From the NCBI RefSeq assembly GCF_008831285.2, contig NC_045151.1:6649682-6713681 (forward strand): a stretch of 64,000 nt of DNA, read 5' to 3'. Position numbers and translations under genes: made by a program. This document shows, piece by piece, positions 51,569 to 60,730 of this stretch. Under the pieces are notes generated by a model. The model was not told where the DNA came from. It worked only from the letters and a program-made list of their open reading frames with translations, and did not search any database. Each line of letters opens with the position of its first letter. Position 1 is the first letter of the stretch. The DNA comes from Nymphaea colorata (lineage: Eukaryota; Streptophyta; Magnoliopsida; Nymphaeales; Nymphaeaceae).

Positions 51569-52990
51569 AACGTTCTTGCAGGTTGGATCGGGTCAGGGTC
51601 CAGATCCAGACCCGAACCCCTTTGTCGTGCCCGACGCGAGGGCTCCTCCCTCGCCTTTCCCTATTCTCCTTCGTCATTCTCCTGGTGGTCTCCCATGCCA
51701 GCGCAGAGAAGAAGAAGGGGCAGTGGCTGGACCGGCGGCGGCGATGGCAGTGGCAGAGGTGGCGGCGGCGGCAGCGTGGGTGAGCTCTCTCTCTCTCTCT
51801 CTCGCCCTCTCTGTTCGTTTCTTCTCCTCCCTCCCACGCAGCCACTTCCCCCTTTGTCAGCTTTCCCCTACCGCATGATTTTTTTTCCTCTCCCTCTCTG
51901 CTAGAGCTCCCTACTCGTTCCGCCCGTCTTCTCTTCACCGTCTCTTCCCTTGGCCGCTTGATTTTCCCTCCCCTCTACCGTCTTTCCCTTTCAGTCCGAA
52001 CCCTCCTTTCCTCACTCTCTCTTCTGTCCACCCTTTTTGACAGCGCCCTCCCCCTGCCCTCACGTTTCCTACTTGAGTTTTTTTTCCCCATTTCCTATTT
52101 GTTTTTCCATTTTTCCCCAATCGAGCACTCTTCCTCACTGTTTTCAGCATGGTTTGTTAGGTTTCCAACTTGGGGAACGTGTTTTTCTCCTCTTAGCAGC
52201 GATTAGGCGGTGTTGGTGGTGGCGACACTGCACGATTGGTGTCGTTGAAGTTTGATTGAACGTTTGAAGGGGGCTGTCGGAGGCATTACAGCAGTTTGGA
52301 CACTTGGATTGGGGTGAGCAAGGCCTATTTGAGCTTAGATTCTTGAATTTTATCTATTAGAGCATGTATAATTATTGTTTGAGCATGCTAGAAGGTAGAA
52401 TTGATAGTTAGGGACGCATGCTAGTGACCTTGCCTTTTGGGAAAAGTGTAGGATGATGGGAGAGAAGAGATGATTCGTGTTTATTATGATCTTTTATGCA
52501 TGATAGGTTGTTTTCGATGCTATAGGGAAGCATGGTAGAGTTAGACGTTGTGGAGAAGCGTAGGACCGCCTTTGGGGAATGCTTGGAGCACCCTTGATGT
52601 CGTGGGTGGTATGTGTAGTAGGAAGAGGGTGCACATGTTGGGAAGACACCTCAACTAAAGGAAAGGTTTTGAGAAATGCGTGAAGAATGGATTGATCGAA
52701 GCATTGGGGTTTTGACGTTGGGTGGGAATGGCAAGTAGTTGCGTAGAGGGCTTGTAGGTCGACACTACCTGTCGACACCCTCTTGAGGCAATGACATATG
52801 CCTCAATGATTTTGTTTTATATTTATTTGGAATGTTAAGGTAACTAGTAGAAGTCTTACCTTTTGTTTATGTCTGCAGGTACACCGGGCACGTCCCGTCG
52901 ACCTTGAGTTCGAAGCTCGAGGAATTTTGAGGAGTTTTGTGAGCACGCCACAGGTATTGTGACATTCCAGGCAAATCCATGCCTGGGCAA
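51569..52990. other. GC-rich block then unassigned sequence
   Basis: 51570-51790 is strongly GC-rich, with GGCGGC and Gly/Ala-coding runs, and is followed by CT microsatellite (51781-51810) and pyrimidine-rich sequence to about 52150. Several overlapping open frames exist on both strands, none with a recognisable domain. 52200-52990 shows nothing I can name. It could be retrotransposon leader or the 5' end of a gene, but there is no supporting exon. Confidence 0.4.
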
Positions 52991-53026
52991 ATGTGTGATT
53001 GTGTGCTTCTAGGATCGCATACAATT

Positions 53027-53134
53027 GCAACTATGGTTGGCATACAATTTGTTGTATGGTCAGCATGAATGGCATCTCATTGCAATTATGGTTGGTATAC
53101 AATTTGTGGTATGGTCAGCATGAATGGCATCTCA
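53027..53134. repeat. 54-bp tandem duplication
   Basis: Two copies of a 54-bp unit starting TGCAA(C/T)TATGGTTGG and ending GGCATCTCAT, at 53027 and 53081. Confidence 0.9.
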
Positions 53135-53229
53135 TTGCCATGAATCCTGACATTTCCATAATTGCCTTTCCTTTCCATAACCTTTCCATGAAGTTGGAAG
53201 CACTTTTGACGATTTCCTGAATGTTATAG

Positions 53230-53657
53230 AAAGGTCAGTCGGTCAAGACTCATTTGTATGTCATCAGTACTCACCAAGGTCAGAACTCATTATGGAAGGA
53301 AAGGTCAAGACTCATTTGTATGTCATCAGTACTCACCAAGGTCAGGACTCATTATGGAAGGAAAGGTTAGGACTCTTTTGAAAGGTCAAGTATGGTCAAG
53401 ACTCATTTGTATGTCATCAGTACTCACCAAGGTCAGGACTCATTGCAATTGTATGCCATTAGTACTCACTTGACCAATATGTCATTAGTACTCACTTTGC
53501 AAACAAATGCCATTAGTATGACCAAAAATTCAATGCCATTAGTACTCACTGTACAAACAAATGTCATTTTCCATATCAAAAAGATGGAAATGTCAGGACT
53601 CTCTTGAAAGGTCAGGACTTTCTTGAAAAGTCAGGACTCTTTTGAATGGTCAAGTAT
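53230..53657 (+). repeat. direct repeat array, TCATTTGTATGTCATCAGTA units
   Basis: Repeats of 60-150 bp assembled from fixed modules (GGTCAAGACTCATTTG, GTATGTCATCAGTACTCACC, AAGGTCAGGACTCAT, TGCCATTAGTACTCACT). They continue without a break into the left arm of the palindrome at 53658. Confidence 0.85.
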
Positions 53658-54931
53658 GGTCAAGACTCATTTGTATGTCATCAGTACTCACCAAGGTCAG
53701 GACTCATTGCAATTGTATGCCATTAGTACTCACTTGACCAATATGCCATTAGTACTCACTGTGCAAACAAATGCTATTAGTATGACCAAAAATTGTATGT
53801 CATTAGTATTTTTGAAGGTTGGCAATTCTTTAGGAAAAGTTAGGACATTCCGGTCAAGAATGGTCAAGACTCATTTGTATGTCATCAGTACTCACCATAC
53901 CAAAAAAAGTCAGGACTTTATGGAAAGGTCAAGAATGGTCAAGACTCATTTGTATGTCATCAGTACTCACCATACCAAACAGGTTAGTCGGTCAAGACTC
54001 ATTTGTATGTCATCAGTACTCACCAAGGTCAGGACTCATTGCAATTCAATGCCATTAGTACTCACTTGACAAACAAATGCCATTTTCCATCAACAATTAG
54101 TGCTGACTATGACATTAATACCAAAAAAGGTCAGGATTCATGACAATGAGATGCCATTCACCATACCAAGAAAGATGCCATTAGTGTCCAAAATCCATGA
54201 CAATTGCAAATTGACGAGTTTCCTTCTTTCAGAAAGCACGCACTCGCAAAGCGAAGCGTGAGGGTCGTTGTCATGTCACGCCACGAGCAAAGCCCTACGC
54301 TTTGCGAGTGCTTTCTGAAAGATCAAGGAAGACAATTTCTTGAAAGAAAAGGACAATGACCATCAAAATGAGTGCTGACCATCAACCAACATGGATTTTG
54401 GACACTAATGGCATCTTTCTTGGTATGGTGAATGGCATCCCATTGTCATGAATCCTGACCTTTTTTGGTATTAATGTCATAGTCAGCACTAATTGTTGAT
54501 GGAAAATGGCATTTGTGTGTCAAGTGAGTACTAATGGCATTGAATTACAATGAGTCCTGACCTTGGTGAGTACTGATGACATACAAATGAGTCTTGATCG
54601 ACTGACCTGTTTGGTATGGTGAGTACTGATGACATACAAATGAGTCTTGACCATTCTTGACCTTTCCATAAAGTCCTGACTTTTTTTGGTATGGTGAGTA
54701 CTGATGACATACAAATGAGTCTTGACCATTCTTGACCGGAAAGTCCTAACTTTTCCTAAAGAATTGCCAACCTTCAAAAGTACTAATGACATACAACTTT
54801 TGGTCATACTAATAGAATTTGTTTGCACAGTGAGTACTAATGGCATATTGGTCAAGTGAGTACTAATGACATACAATTGCAATCAGTCCTGACCTTGGTG
54901 AGTACTGATGACATACAAATGAATCTTGACC
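53658..54931. repeat. large nested palindrome (542-bp inverted arms)
   Basis: Left arm 53658-54199 is the reverse complement of right arm 54390-54931, with only scattered mismatches by eye. The 190-bp spacer holds a second inverted pair (54225-54253 with 54298-54322, TCTTTCAGAAAGCAC type), inside which CGTGA and TCACG form a third. The arms consist of the same modules as the direct array to the left. The 148-aa and 120-aa open frames on opposite strands are mirror images of each other and are not independent genes. A transcript could fold into a hairpin of more than 500 bp. Confidence 0.9.
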
Positions 54932-55075
54932 AGATCTCCTTCTTTAATAGCGGTATCACTACCAAAGACAACAATAACTACATTCTCATTCTCAAGATTC
55001 AACGCTATTCCTTTCACACCGCTGGCAAATTCCACCATTTCTCCGGCTTGAATCTCGTTCAATCCATAAACACGT
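54928..55075 (-). pseudogene. atp1: mitochondrial atp1 fragment in the nucleus (NUMT)
   Basis: The minus strand encodes about 49 residues of the mitochondrial ATP synthase alpha subunit: [31 protein letters not shown], and [16 protein letters not shown], uninterrupted. The mitochondrial rather than plastid version is indicated by [11 protein letters not shown] (plastid atpA has a different text here). It is flanked on one side by the palindrome arm and on the other by the LTR of element C, so it is a truncated copy that cannot function. The intact frame suggests a fairly recent transfer. Confidence 0.85.
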
Positions 55076-55304
55076 TGTAATCACCTCAAATTTTTCTGAA
55101 GGACTATGATGTTTTATCCAAGTGCGAAATTCAAATTTAGGCACAAGATTTTCAAAATACAACTTTCAGATCCAAATTAAATCCAAAATACTACTCTTAG
55201 ATCCAAATTAAATCCAAAATAGAACTTTCAGATCCAAATTAAATCCAAAATACTAATTTTAGATCCAAAACCCAAGTTCAGATCCAAATCAATCATTTAA
55301 GACT

Positions 55305-55860
55305 AATTTGCCCTTTCTTTTGACCAAAAACCTCCTTTTAGAGGGTGATTTTAGTCTTTTTTAAACAAGATCGATTTGCCCCTCCTTTTGATCAAAAAAC
55401 CTCCTTTTAGAGGGTGATTTTAGTCTTTTTTTAAACAAGACCGATTTGCCCCTCCTTTTGATAAAAAAACCTCCTTTTAGAGGGTGATTTTAGTCTTTTT
55501 CAAACAAGACCGATTTGCCCCTCCTTTTGATAAAAAAACCTCCTTTTAGATGGTGATTTTAGTCTTTTTTTAAAACAAGACCGATTTGCCCCTCCTTTTG
55601 ATCAAAAAACCTTCTTTTAGAGGGTGATTTTAGACTTTTTCAAACAAGACCGATTTGCCCCTCCTTTTGACCAAAAAACCTCCTTTTAGAGAGTGATTTT
55701 AGTCTTTTTGGTAAACAAGACCAATTTACCCCTCCTTTTGACAAAAAAACATCCTTTTAGAGGGTAATTTTAGTCTTTTTGGGTGGACAAGACCGATTTG
55801 CCCTTCCTTTTGGCCAAAAAAATCTCCTTTTGGAGGGTGATTTTAGTCTTTTTAGGTCAA
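55305..55860 (+). repeat. eight ~70-bp tandem units in the LTR, upstream of TATA
   Basis: Units start GACCGATTTGCCCCTCC and contain AAAAACCTCCTTTTAGAGGG and GATTTTAGTCTTTTT. Length varies from 63 to 72 bp. They end about 40 bp upstream of the TATA box, so they occupy the likely U3 enhancer position. Confidence 0.9.
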
Positions 55861-55897
55861 AAAAATTCAAATTTTGGGTTTTGGCTCCAAAATCCTC

Positions 55898-55905
55898 TAT
55901 AAATA
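55898..55905 (+). promoter_or_regulatory. TATA box of the element C LTR
   Basis: TATAAATA, followed by a C-run and by CT-rich sequence consistent with a transcribed R region starting about 30 bp downstream. No expression evidence can be read from sequence. Confidence 0.65.
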
Positions 55906-56249
55906 CCCCCCCATATCCTCCCTCTTGGGCAAGATTGGTCCTTGGGAGAAACTCTAGTGTATTCTCACTTGAAGACTTAGAGTTTCTCTTGAGCTCTCTC
56001 TCTCTCCCTCTCCCTCTTTCCATTTCCTTCTCCAACTTAGAGCAAGCACTCTTGGAGCTTCATTCAAAAGGGGATCTTCAAGTGAAGGTGTTCATCTTTC
56101 TTAGGTCATTTCCCATTAGAGGTATGTAATCTTCATCCCTCTCATTTCTCTCTTCTTTCTTTTCATTAATATTCTTATTATTATGTTATTTCTTTTTCTT
56201 AAATATAGTCTTGTTGTTGTTTTCATTTTCTCTTCACATCTTCATCTCC

Positions 56250-56850
56250 CCATGGCCAAAGGAGATAGCACTCAACCTCTTTTTAGAGACAAGAGGCTAT
56301 GCTCAAATGCACCGGGAGCATGAGAAGATGAGATGATATTTTATTTTATGATTAAATCATGCTTTTTCAAGTATTCTTGTTGTTCTTGTTCTTTCTCTTT
56401 ATCAATATCTTCTTGCTCTTTCTTCTCTTCAATATATATTCTTGTTGTTGTTATTCTTTTCCTTAATGAATATATTTTTGTTGTTATTGTTATTTCATTT
56501 CTTCAATATAGTCTTATTCTTGTTATTTCATTTCTTCGTTATTGTTTCTCTTTCTACATTTTCTCCTCATCTTCATCTCCCTACGGCTAAAGAAGGTAGC
56601 TCTCAATCTCTTTTTAGAGACAAGAGGCTATAATCAAAGTGCACCGGGAGCATGGAAAGATGAGATGATCTTTCATTTTAATCATGTTCTTTCTTTTCAT
56701 GAATACATTCTTATTGTTCTTTTGTTTCCTCTTATTTTCCTCTCTTCCTCATTTCTCCATGGCCAAAAGAGATAGCTCTCAATCTCTATTTTAGAGTCAA
56801 GAGGCTATACTCAAGTGCACCGAGAACATGAGAAGATGAGGTGGTATATC
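56250..56850 (+). repeat. triplicated block in the element C LTR
   Basis: Three copies, at about 56250-56345, 56580-56670 and 56758-56850, of a segment with GATAGC(A/T)CTCAA, AGAGGCTAT, GTGCACCG-like text and GAGAAGATGAGATGAT. The old LTR D has this block once. Confidence 0.85.
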
Positions 56851-58528
56851 AATTCATAGTTACATCATGTCTTCCCTCCTAATTGAACTTTGCTTTTTTT
56901 CATCATCCTCTTTCTTTCTTTCCTTCCTTGAAAGTTATCTATATATTATGCATGCATAGTTGTTTGGTTCTTTACTTACATGTGAATGCATGTCGGGAAT
57001 GAGAGTGTGGTTTGGGGACTCTTTATTTTCATATTAATCTTTGAGGTTGGGACTTGTCCAACCCGGGATAAACCCTCACGAAAATGTACATGTTAATATG
57101 CATTTCCATATCATTTTGCGCTAGTTTTCTTCTTAATCATCACATTAGAAACCCTAACGAGTGCCTCGTTATGTTGCTTGTTTTCTTCCATACCCAACGG
57201 TAGAAGAAATATATCCCTTACAACAAACCAAATAATAACATTCTATGCTTATATAAATCATATTTTCTAAAACATTTTCAAAAAGAACCTTCTAACATGG
57301 CCTTAAGAACTTAGCTTAGACTCTTGCATGAGTTCAAACTCCCCTCCGGCCCACATTAAATTTGAAGTTGGTAATTTTAAGTTGTTCCTTGATTTTTCTA
57401 ATCTTGTGAAGGTATGGATGTATACACATGTTATATACATTTATGCCAACATGATGACCCCCATATTTCTCTCTCTATGCTTTCACTTTCTATTTTATAA
57501 ATTTTCATATGTGCATGAATACGTATGTACATGTGCTCCATCTCCTCTCTTTCAAATATTTATTCCTCTTTTCAAGACAAATATCTTCTCTTATAACATT
57601 TCTCATACCCATATATGCGTATGATATTTTTTTTTTCCTCTAAAATCTCTATTTCTCTTCGAATCAATACATCTTTTTCTCTTAAATTTTCATATATGTG
57701 TATATGTGATGGTATGTACACATGTATGCATGTCTTTCTTTATATCTCTCTTTCCTTTCATAAGAGTGTTTTATCTCTTGTATTCTTTTTAACATTCTCA
57801 CATCATGAACTTTTTATTTACCAACTTCAATAAGACCACAAACCAAGTAATGACCCAATATTGGAATCATGCTTGATGGTCTACAATCTCTATCCCTTTT
57901 CAAAAACTTTTCCTTCTTATATACAATAATTATAATAACAAAATCTTAGATGTATGTTGTGGTAGGAATGACATTAGATGAATGTTGTGGTATGAATGTT
58001 TTACATTTTTTTCAATCATATAGGGTAAATGCATCCATGCATTCTCACCCACTTTATTTCATTTATGATCACAAGCACCTCTCCAAAGGAACTTAAGCAA
58101 GAAGGGATGAAGCTCTAGCTAGGTGGTAACCAAATTAGAGCAAAATCTCAAACCTACTTAAAGTCTTAAGAGAACACTAAAGTGATTTCAAAATGTTTTC
58201 ACAAGTTTTTCAAATGATATTTACTAGTTTCACTTTTTCCTCAAAACATTTCACATTTTCAAGCAATTCTTCAAGAACCTTTTCAAAAGTTTGAAACTCC
58301 AAACTTTCAATATTTTCTACACCGCATATAGAATCAAAAAGATGTTTAAGTTAAAACGAAATGCATCAATGATAAACATAGTCCTTGGGTTGATTATCCC
58401 CGGTAAAGGTGCCGGGAACGGTCGATCCTCGTACCGACGGGCGAGTCCCTTTCTTTCCTCTTTCAAAACAAAAACCTTATTTTTCTGGAGCACTTCAAAA
58501 CCAATGAAAATTTTGGGATGCAAACAGA

Positions 58529-58545
58529 TGGCGACCGTGATGGGA
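58529..58545 (+). other. primer binding site, tRNA-Arg type
   Basis: TGGCGACCGTGATGGGA begins 2 bp after the LTR end. TGGCGACCGTGA would pair with a tRNA ending in TCACGGTCG plus CCA, as in plant tRNA-Arg with a GACCGTG acceptor stem. An Arg primer is usual for Tat/Ogre elements. The exact isoacceptor is inferred. Confidence 0.7.
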
Positions 58546-59049
58546 CCCGTCATCGTTTGACTATGATTATTGATGCATTTTCACTAATTTGAACATCTCA
58601 TGTATTGCCAATGATAAAGCATGTCCCTTATTTTGGCCTCGACCCAATTGACATTTCATTGCATTGTTTGATGATTGTGAATGTTTTCTTGCACATAGGA
58701 CTAATTGAAAAGGATCAATCATGTTCACACATATTTATGATCACATACCACCCTTCTCGATTTAGGAGTTGTTTGAAAGCCATGTTTGCTCTTCTATTTT
58801 AATCTTCAAACTTAGGCAACATTGCATTAGAGACAACTCAATTTATATGATTTATCATATTTCAAAATTCCTCATACCTATTTGTCCCGGTCATCATGTT
58901 GCCGGGCTTGGTCTTTGGCGGTAGCACAAGACTAAGCCTTACAACTAGACCACACCTTGGGTGGGAACGCCCCCTCGTTAGTACCATGAGTGGTAATTTA
59001 TGGTATATCGATGAGTGATCAAGAAGAAGTTGATGAACTCTACCCTTAG

Positions 59050-59295
59050 TTGCCTAAGGAAGAATCTATGCTCGTACTAAGCCATTTGGCTAAGGTATAT
59101 AAGCATAACTTGATATCGGATTATCGTGACACAAAATTATCTCAATTAGGTTCCTATACCCAATTTTCTAAAAAAAAAAAAAATTATTTCATGATAGATG
59201 TTGATGTGCGTGAAACCTTATGTGATGATTTGCAACCTCATTCCACACATCTACCTCATATTGTCTTTGTCAACCTAGTCAATGTTTTCCACTAA
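59050..59295 (+). CDS. small ORF in the element C leader, unknown
   Basis: 81 codons between the PBS and the PMD-like ORF, with no domain I recognise and an internal Lys run from an oligo-A tract (59170-59182). It ends 33 bp before the next ATG. It may be the decayed start of a longer ORF1, or simply chance. Confidence 0.3.
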   Translation: MPKEESMLVLSHLAKVYKHNLISDYRDTKLSQLGSYTQFSKKKKNYFMIDVDVRETLCDDLQPHSTHLPHIVFVNLVNVFH

Positions 59296-59328
59296 TTCAA
59301 TTTTTATCTTTTAGAGTCATCATTCAAG

Positions 59329-60549
59329 ATGTATTCTTTCCAACGTGGTGTCACATTCCCTTGTGATCACATCCTCTTTGGGGAAGGTCCCGAACGGTCC
59401 ACCTACATTTCTCTTGTGTCTCAACCTTTGGCTCCCGAATGGTATCGGACTTGGCATCCCACCTTCTCTCGGATGTTTCCTTCTTACTTTGAAGAATGTG
59501 GGCTAGAGACAGTGGCAGCTGGAGGAATGCAGTCAGTTAATGGAAATTTGGTACATGCAATCGCCGAGCGTTGGAACCCAAGGACCTCCTCTTTTTGGTT
59601 TCCATGGGGAGAAATGACAATATTACTAGATGAATTTGCCGAAATACTAGACCTCCCTACCCCAACTTGTGACCCAAATGATCTATTGGAAAAACAATTC
59701 CTTATGAACCCAACCAAGGTCAATGCAAATGACCTCATTGCTCACTTTACTGGACGGAAAACTTGGCCTTTAGTAGAAAACCATGAAAATCAAAGCATCA
59801 ACATGAAAAATTTGTATGAAGAATTTGGAACCTATGTTGAACCTTCTACCCTACCTCGAAAAGCCATAGGGAGAATTAAACATTGTATGATGCTCTGCAC
59901 AGTAGGAGTGACCCTTTTTACCAATGGAAGTGACCTTTTAGATGTCCGTATTGCCCAACTTTTTCGAGTATGGGGGCATAGAGGGACCCGACACTTGTCA
60001 GTAGCAATGACAGCCTTAGCCTTCCTTTACCGAGGACTCACCTGCTTTACCATTGGAGATATCGACTTCATAGAAGGATGCACATATGCTTTACAATTGT
60101 GGTTCCTCAAGCATGCGGGACCCCAAGCCAGTCTATTCAGAAACACTGATGGATCATTGACAACCTTGGAGCAATACCGTCGTTTGATCGAGCAATTGAA
60201 TGAAGGAGAGATCATTTGGGATTATTGTGATCGTCGGCAGAGCCTACCCCGATATACTCACCATCATCATGGGCGTACCACACTCTTGGGACCTTACTTC
60301 ATAGTTGATTATTGTGCTGATAGATGCATGAGACAGTTCTCTCAAAGGCAGAAGATGGTCTCTGTGCATGCACCAATTGGAGCTATTCCCGAATTTGACC
60401 TTAGTTCTCCTCAATGGATAGCATTGTTTGCAGTAGCTCGACAAGAATGGAAGACACAAATATCATACACTTGGTTCATAGGCCCAGTGGTGAAGAAGGA
60501 ATATGCTAAGTGGTGGGATGCCAACCGACCACCATCCATCCTTCCCTAA
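59329..60549 (+). CDS. plant-mobile-domain-like ORF upstream of gag
   Basis: An intact 406-aa frame in the extra-ORF position that Tat/Ogre elements have before gag. Residues about 81-110 (RWNPRTSSFWFP, GEMTILLDEFAEILDLP) match the signature of the plant mobile domain and its relatives: a fibrous strand, GEMT, then a Leu-rich helix beginning with an acidic residue. Residues about 217-265 (RHLSVAMTALAFLYRGL, then ALQLWFLKHAG) match the second conserved core. The domain is known from the MAIN/MAIL1 host proteins and from transposons, and its role in either is not settled. No signal peptide or membrane segment. The start is the first ATG in the frame. It is the only full-length frame of C without any lesion I can see, which suggests selection or recent insertion. 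Whether it is PMD proper or a related plant domain needs a profile search. Confidence 0.7.
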   Translation: MYSFQRGVTFPCDHILFGEGPERSTYISLVSQPLAPEWYRTWHPTFSRMFPSYFEECGLETVAAGGMQSVNGNLVHAIAERWNPRTSSFWFPWGEMTILLDEFAEILDLPTPTCDPNDLLEKQFLMNPTKVNANDLIAHFTGRKTWPLVENHENQSINMKNLYEEFGTYVEPSTLPRKAIGRIKHCMMLCTVGVTLFTNGSDLLDVRIAQLFRVWGHRGTRHLSVAMTALAFLYRGLTCFTIGDIDFIEGCTYALQLWFLKHAGPQASLFRNTDGSLTTLEQYRRLIEQLNEGEIIWDYCDRRQSLPRYTHHHHGRTTLLGPYFIVDYCADRCMRQFSQRQKMVSVHAPIGAIPEFDLSSPQWIALFAVARQEWKTQISYTWFIGPVVKKEYAKWWDANRPPSILP

Positions 60550-60730
60550 AAAGTTTTATGTTGTCAACTTTGTATTCCTTTATGTTGTCAACTTTGTATT
60601 CCTTCTGTCATTGTCATCTTTATTAGTATCTTTGGATGTAACTTTTAAAAACTTGTAACGCAATATGAACATTCATTTTGTCATCATTTCCATCCAATAA
60701 CTCTATTTTCTTATGTCATAAGGTGAATAC

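Larger units (their letters stand above)
55076..58526 (+). repeat. 5' LTR of gypsy element C
   Basis: About 3.45 kb from TGTAATCACC to CAAACA, ending 2 bp before the PBS. It contains eight ~70-bp units (55305-55860), a TATA box TATAAATA at 55898-55905, and a triplicated block (56120-56850). The right boundary is inferred from the PBS because the 3' LTR is cut off by the window. Confidence 0.8.

Noticed and set aside
51536-51904. First exon of a GC-rich gene (Gly/Ala-rich frames, CAG-type acceptor at about 51580)
   Set aside because: No downstream exon, no domain, and competing frames on both strands.
53623-54882. 148-aa (+) and 120-aa (-) frames with near-identical products
   Set aside because: They are the two arms of the palindrome read outward to inward; the product is repeat translation.
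53230-54931. CRISPR-like array
   Set aside because: Units are not separated by unique spacers of constant length, and the genome is a plant nucleus.
55076-55080. Target duplication of element C
   Set aside because: CACGT at 55071-55075 is only a prediction, because the far end of the element is outside the window.
59050-59295. Separate functional gene in the C leader
   Set aside because: Kept only as a low-confidence ORF: no domain, and an oligo-A run makes the frame unstable.
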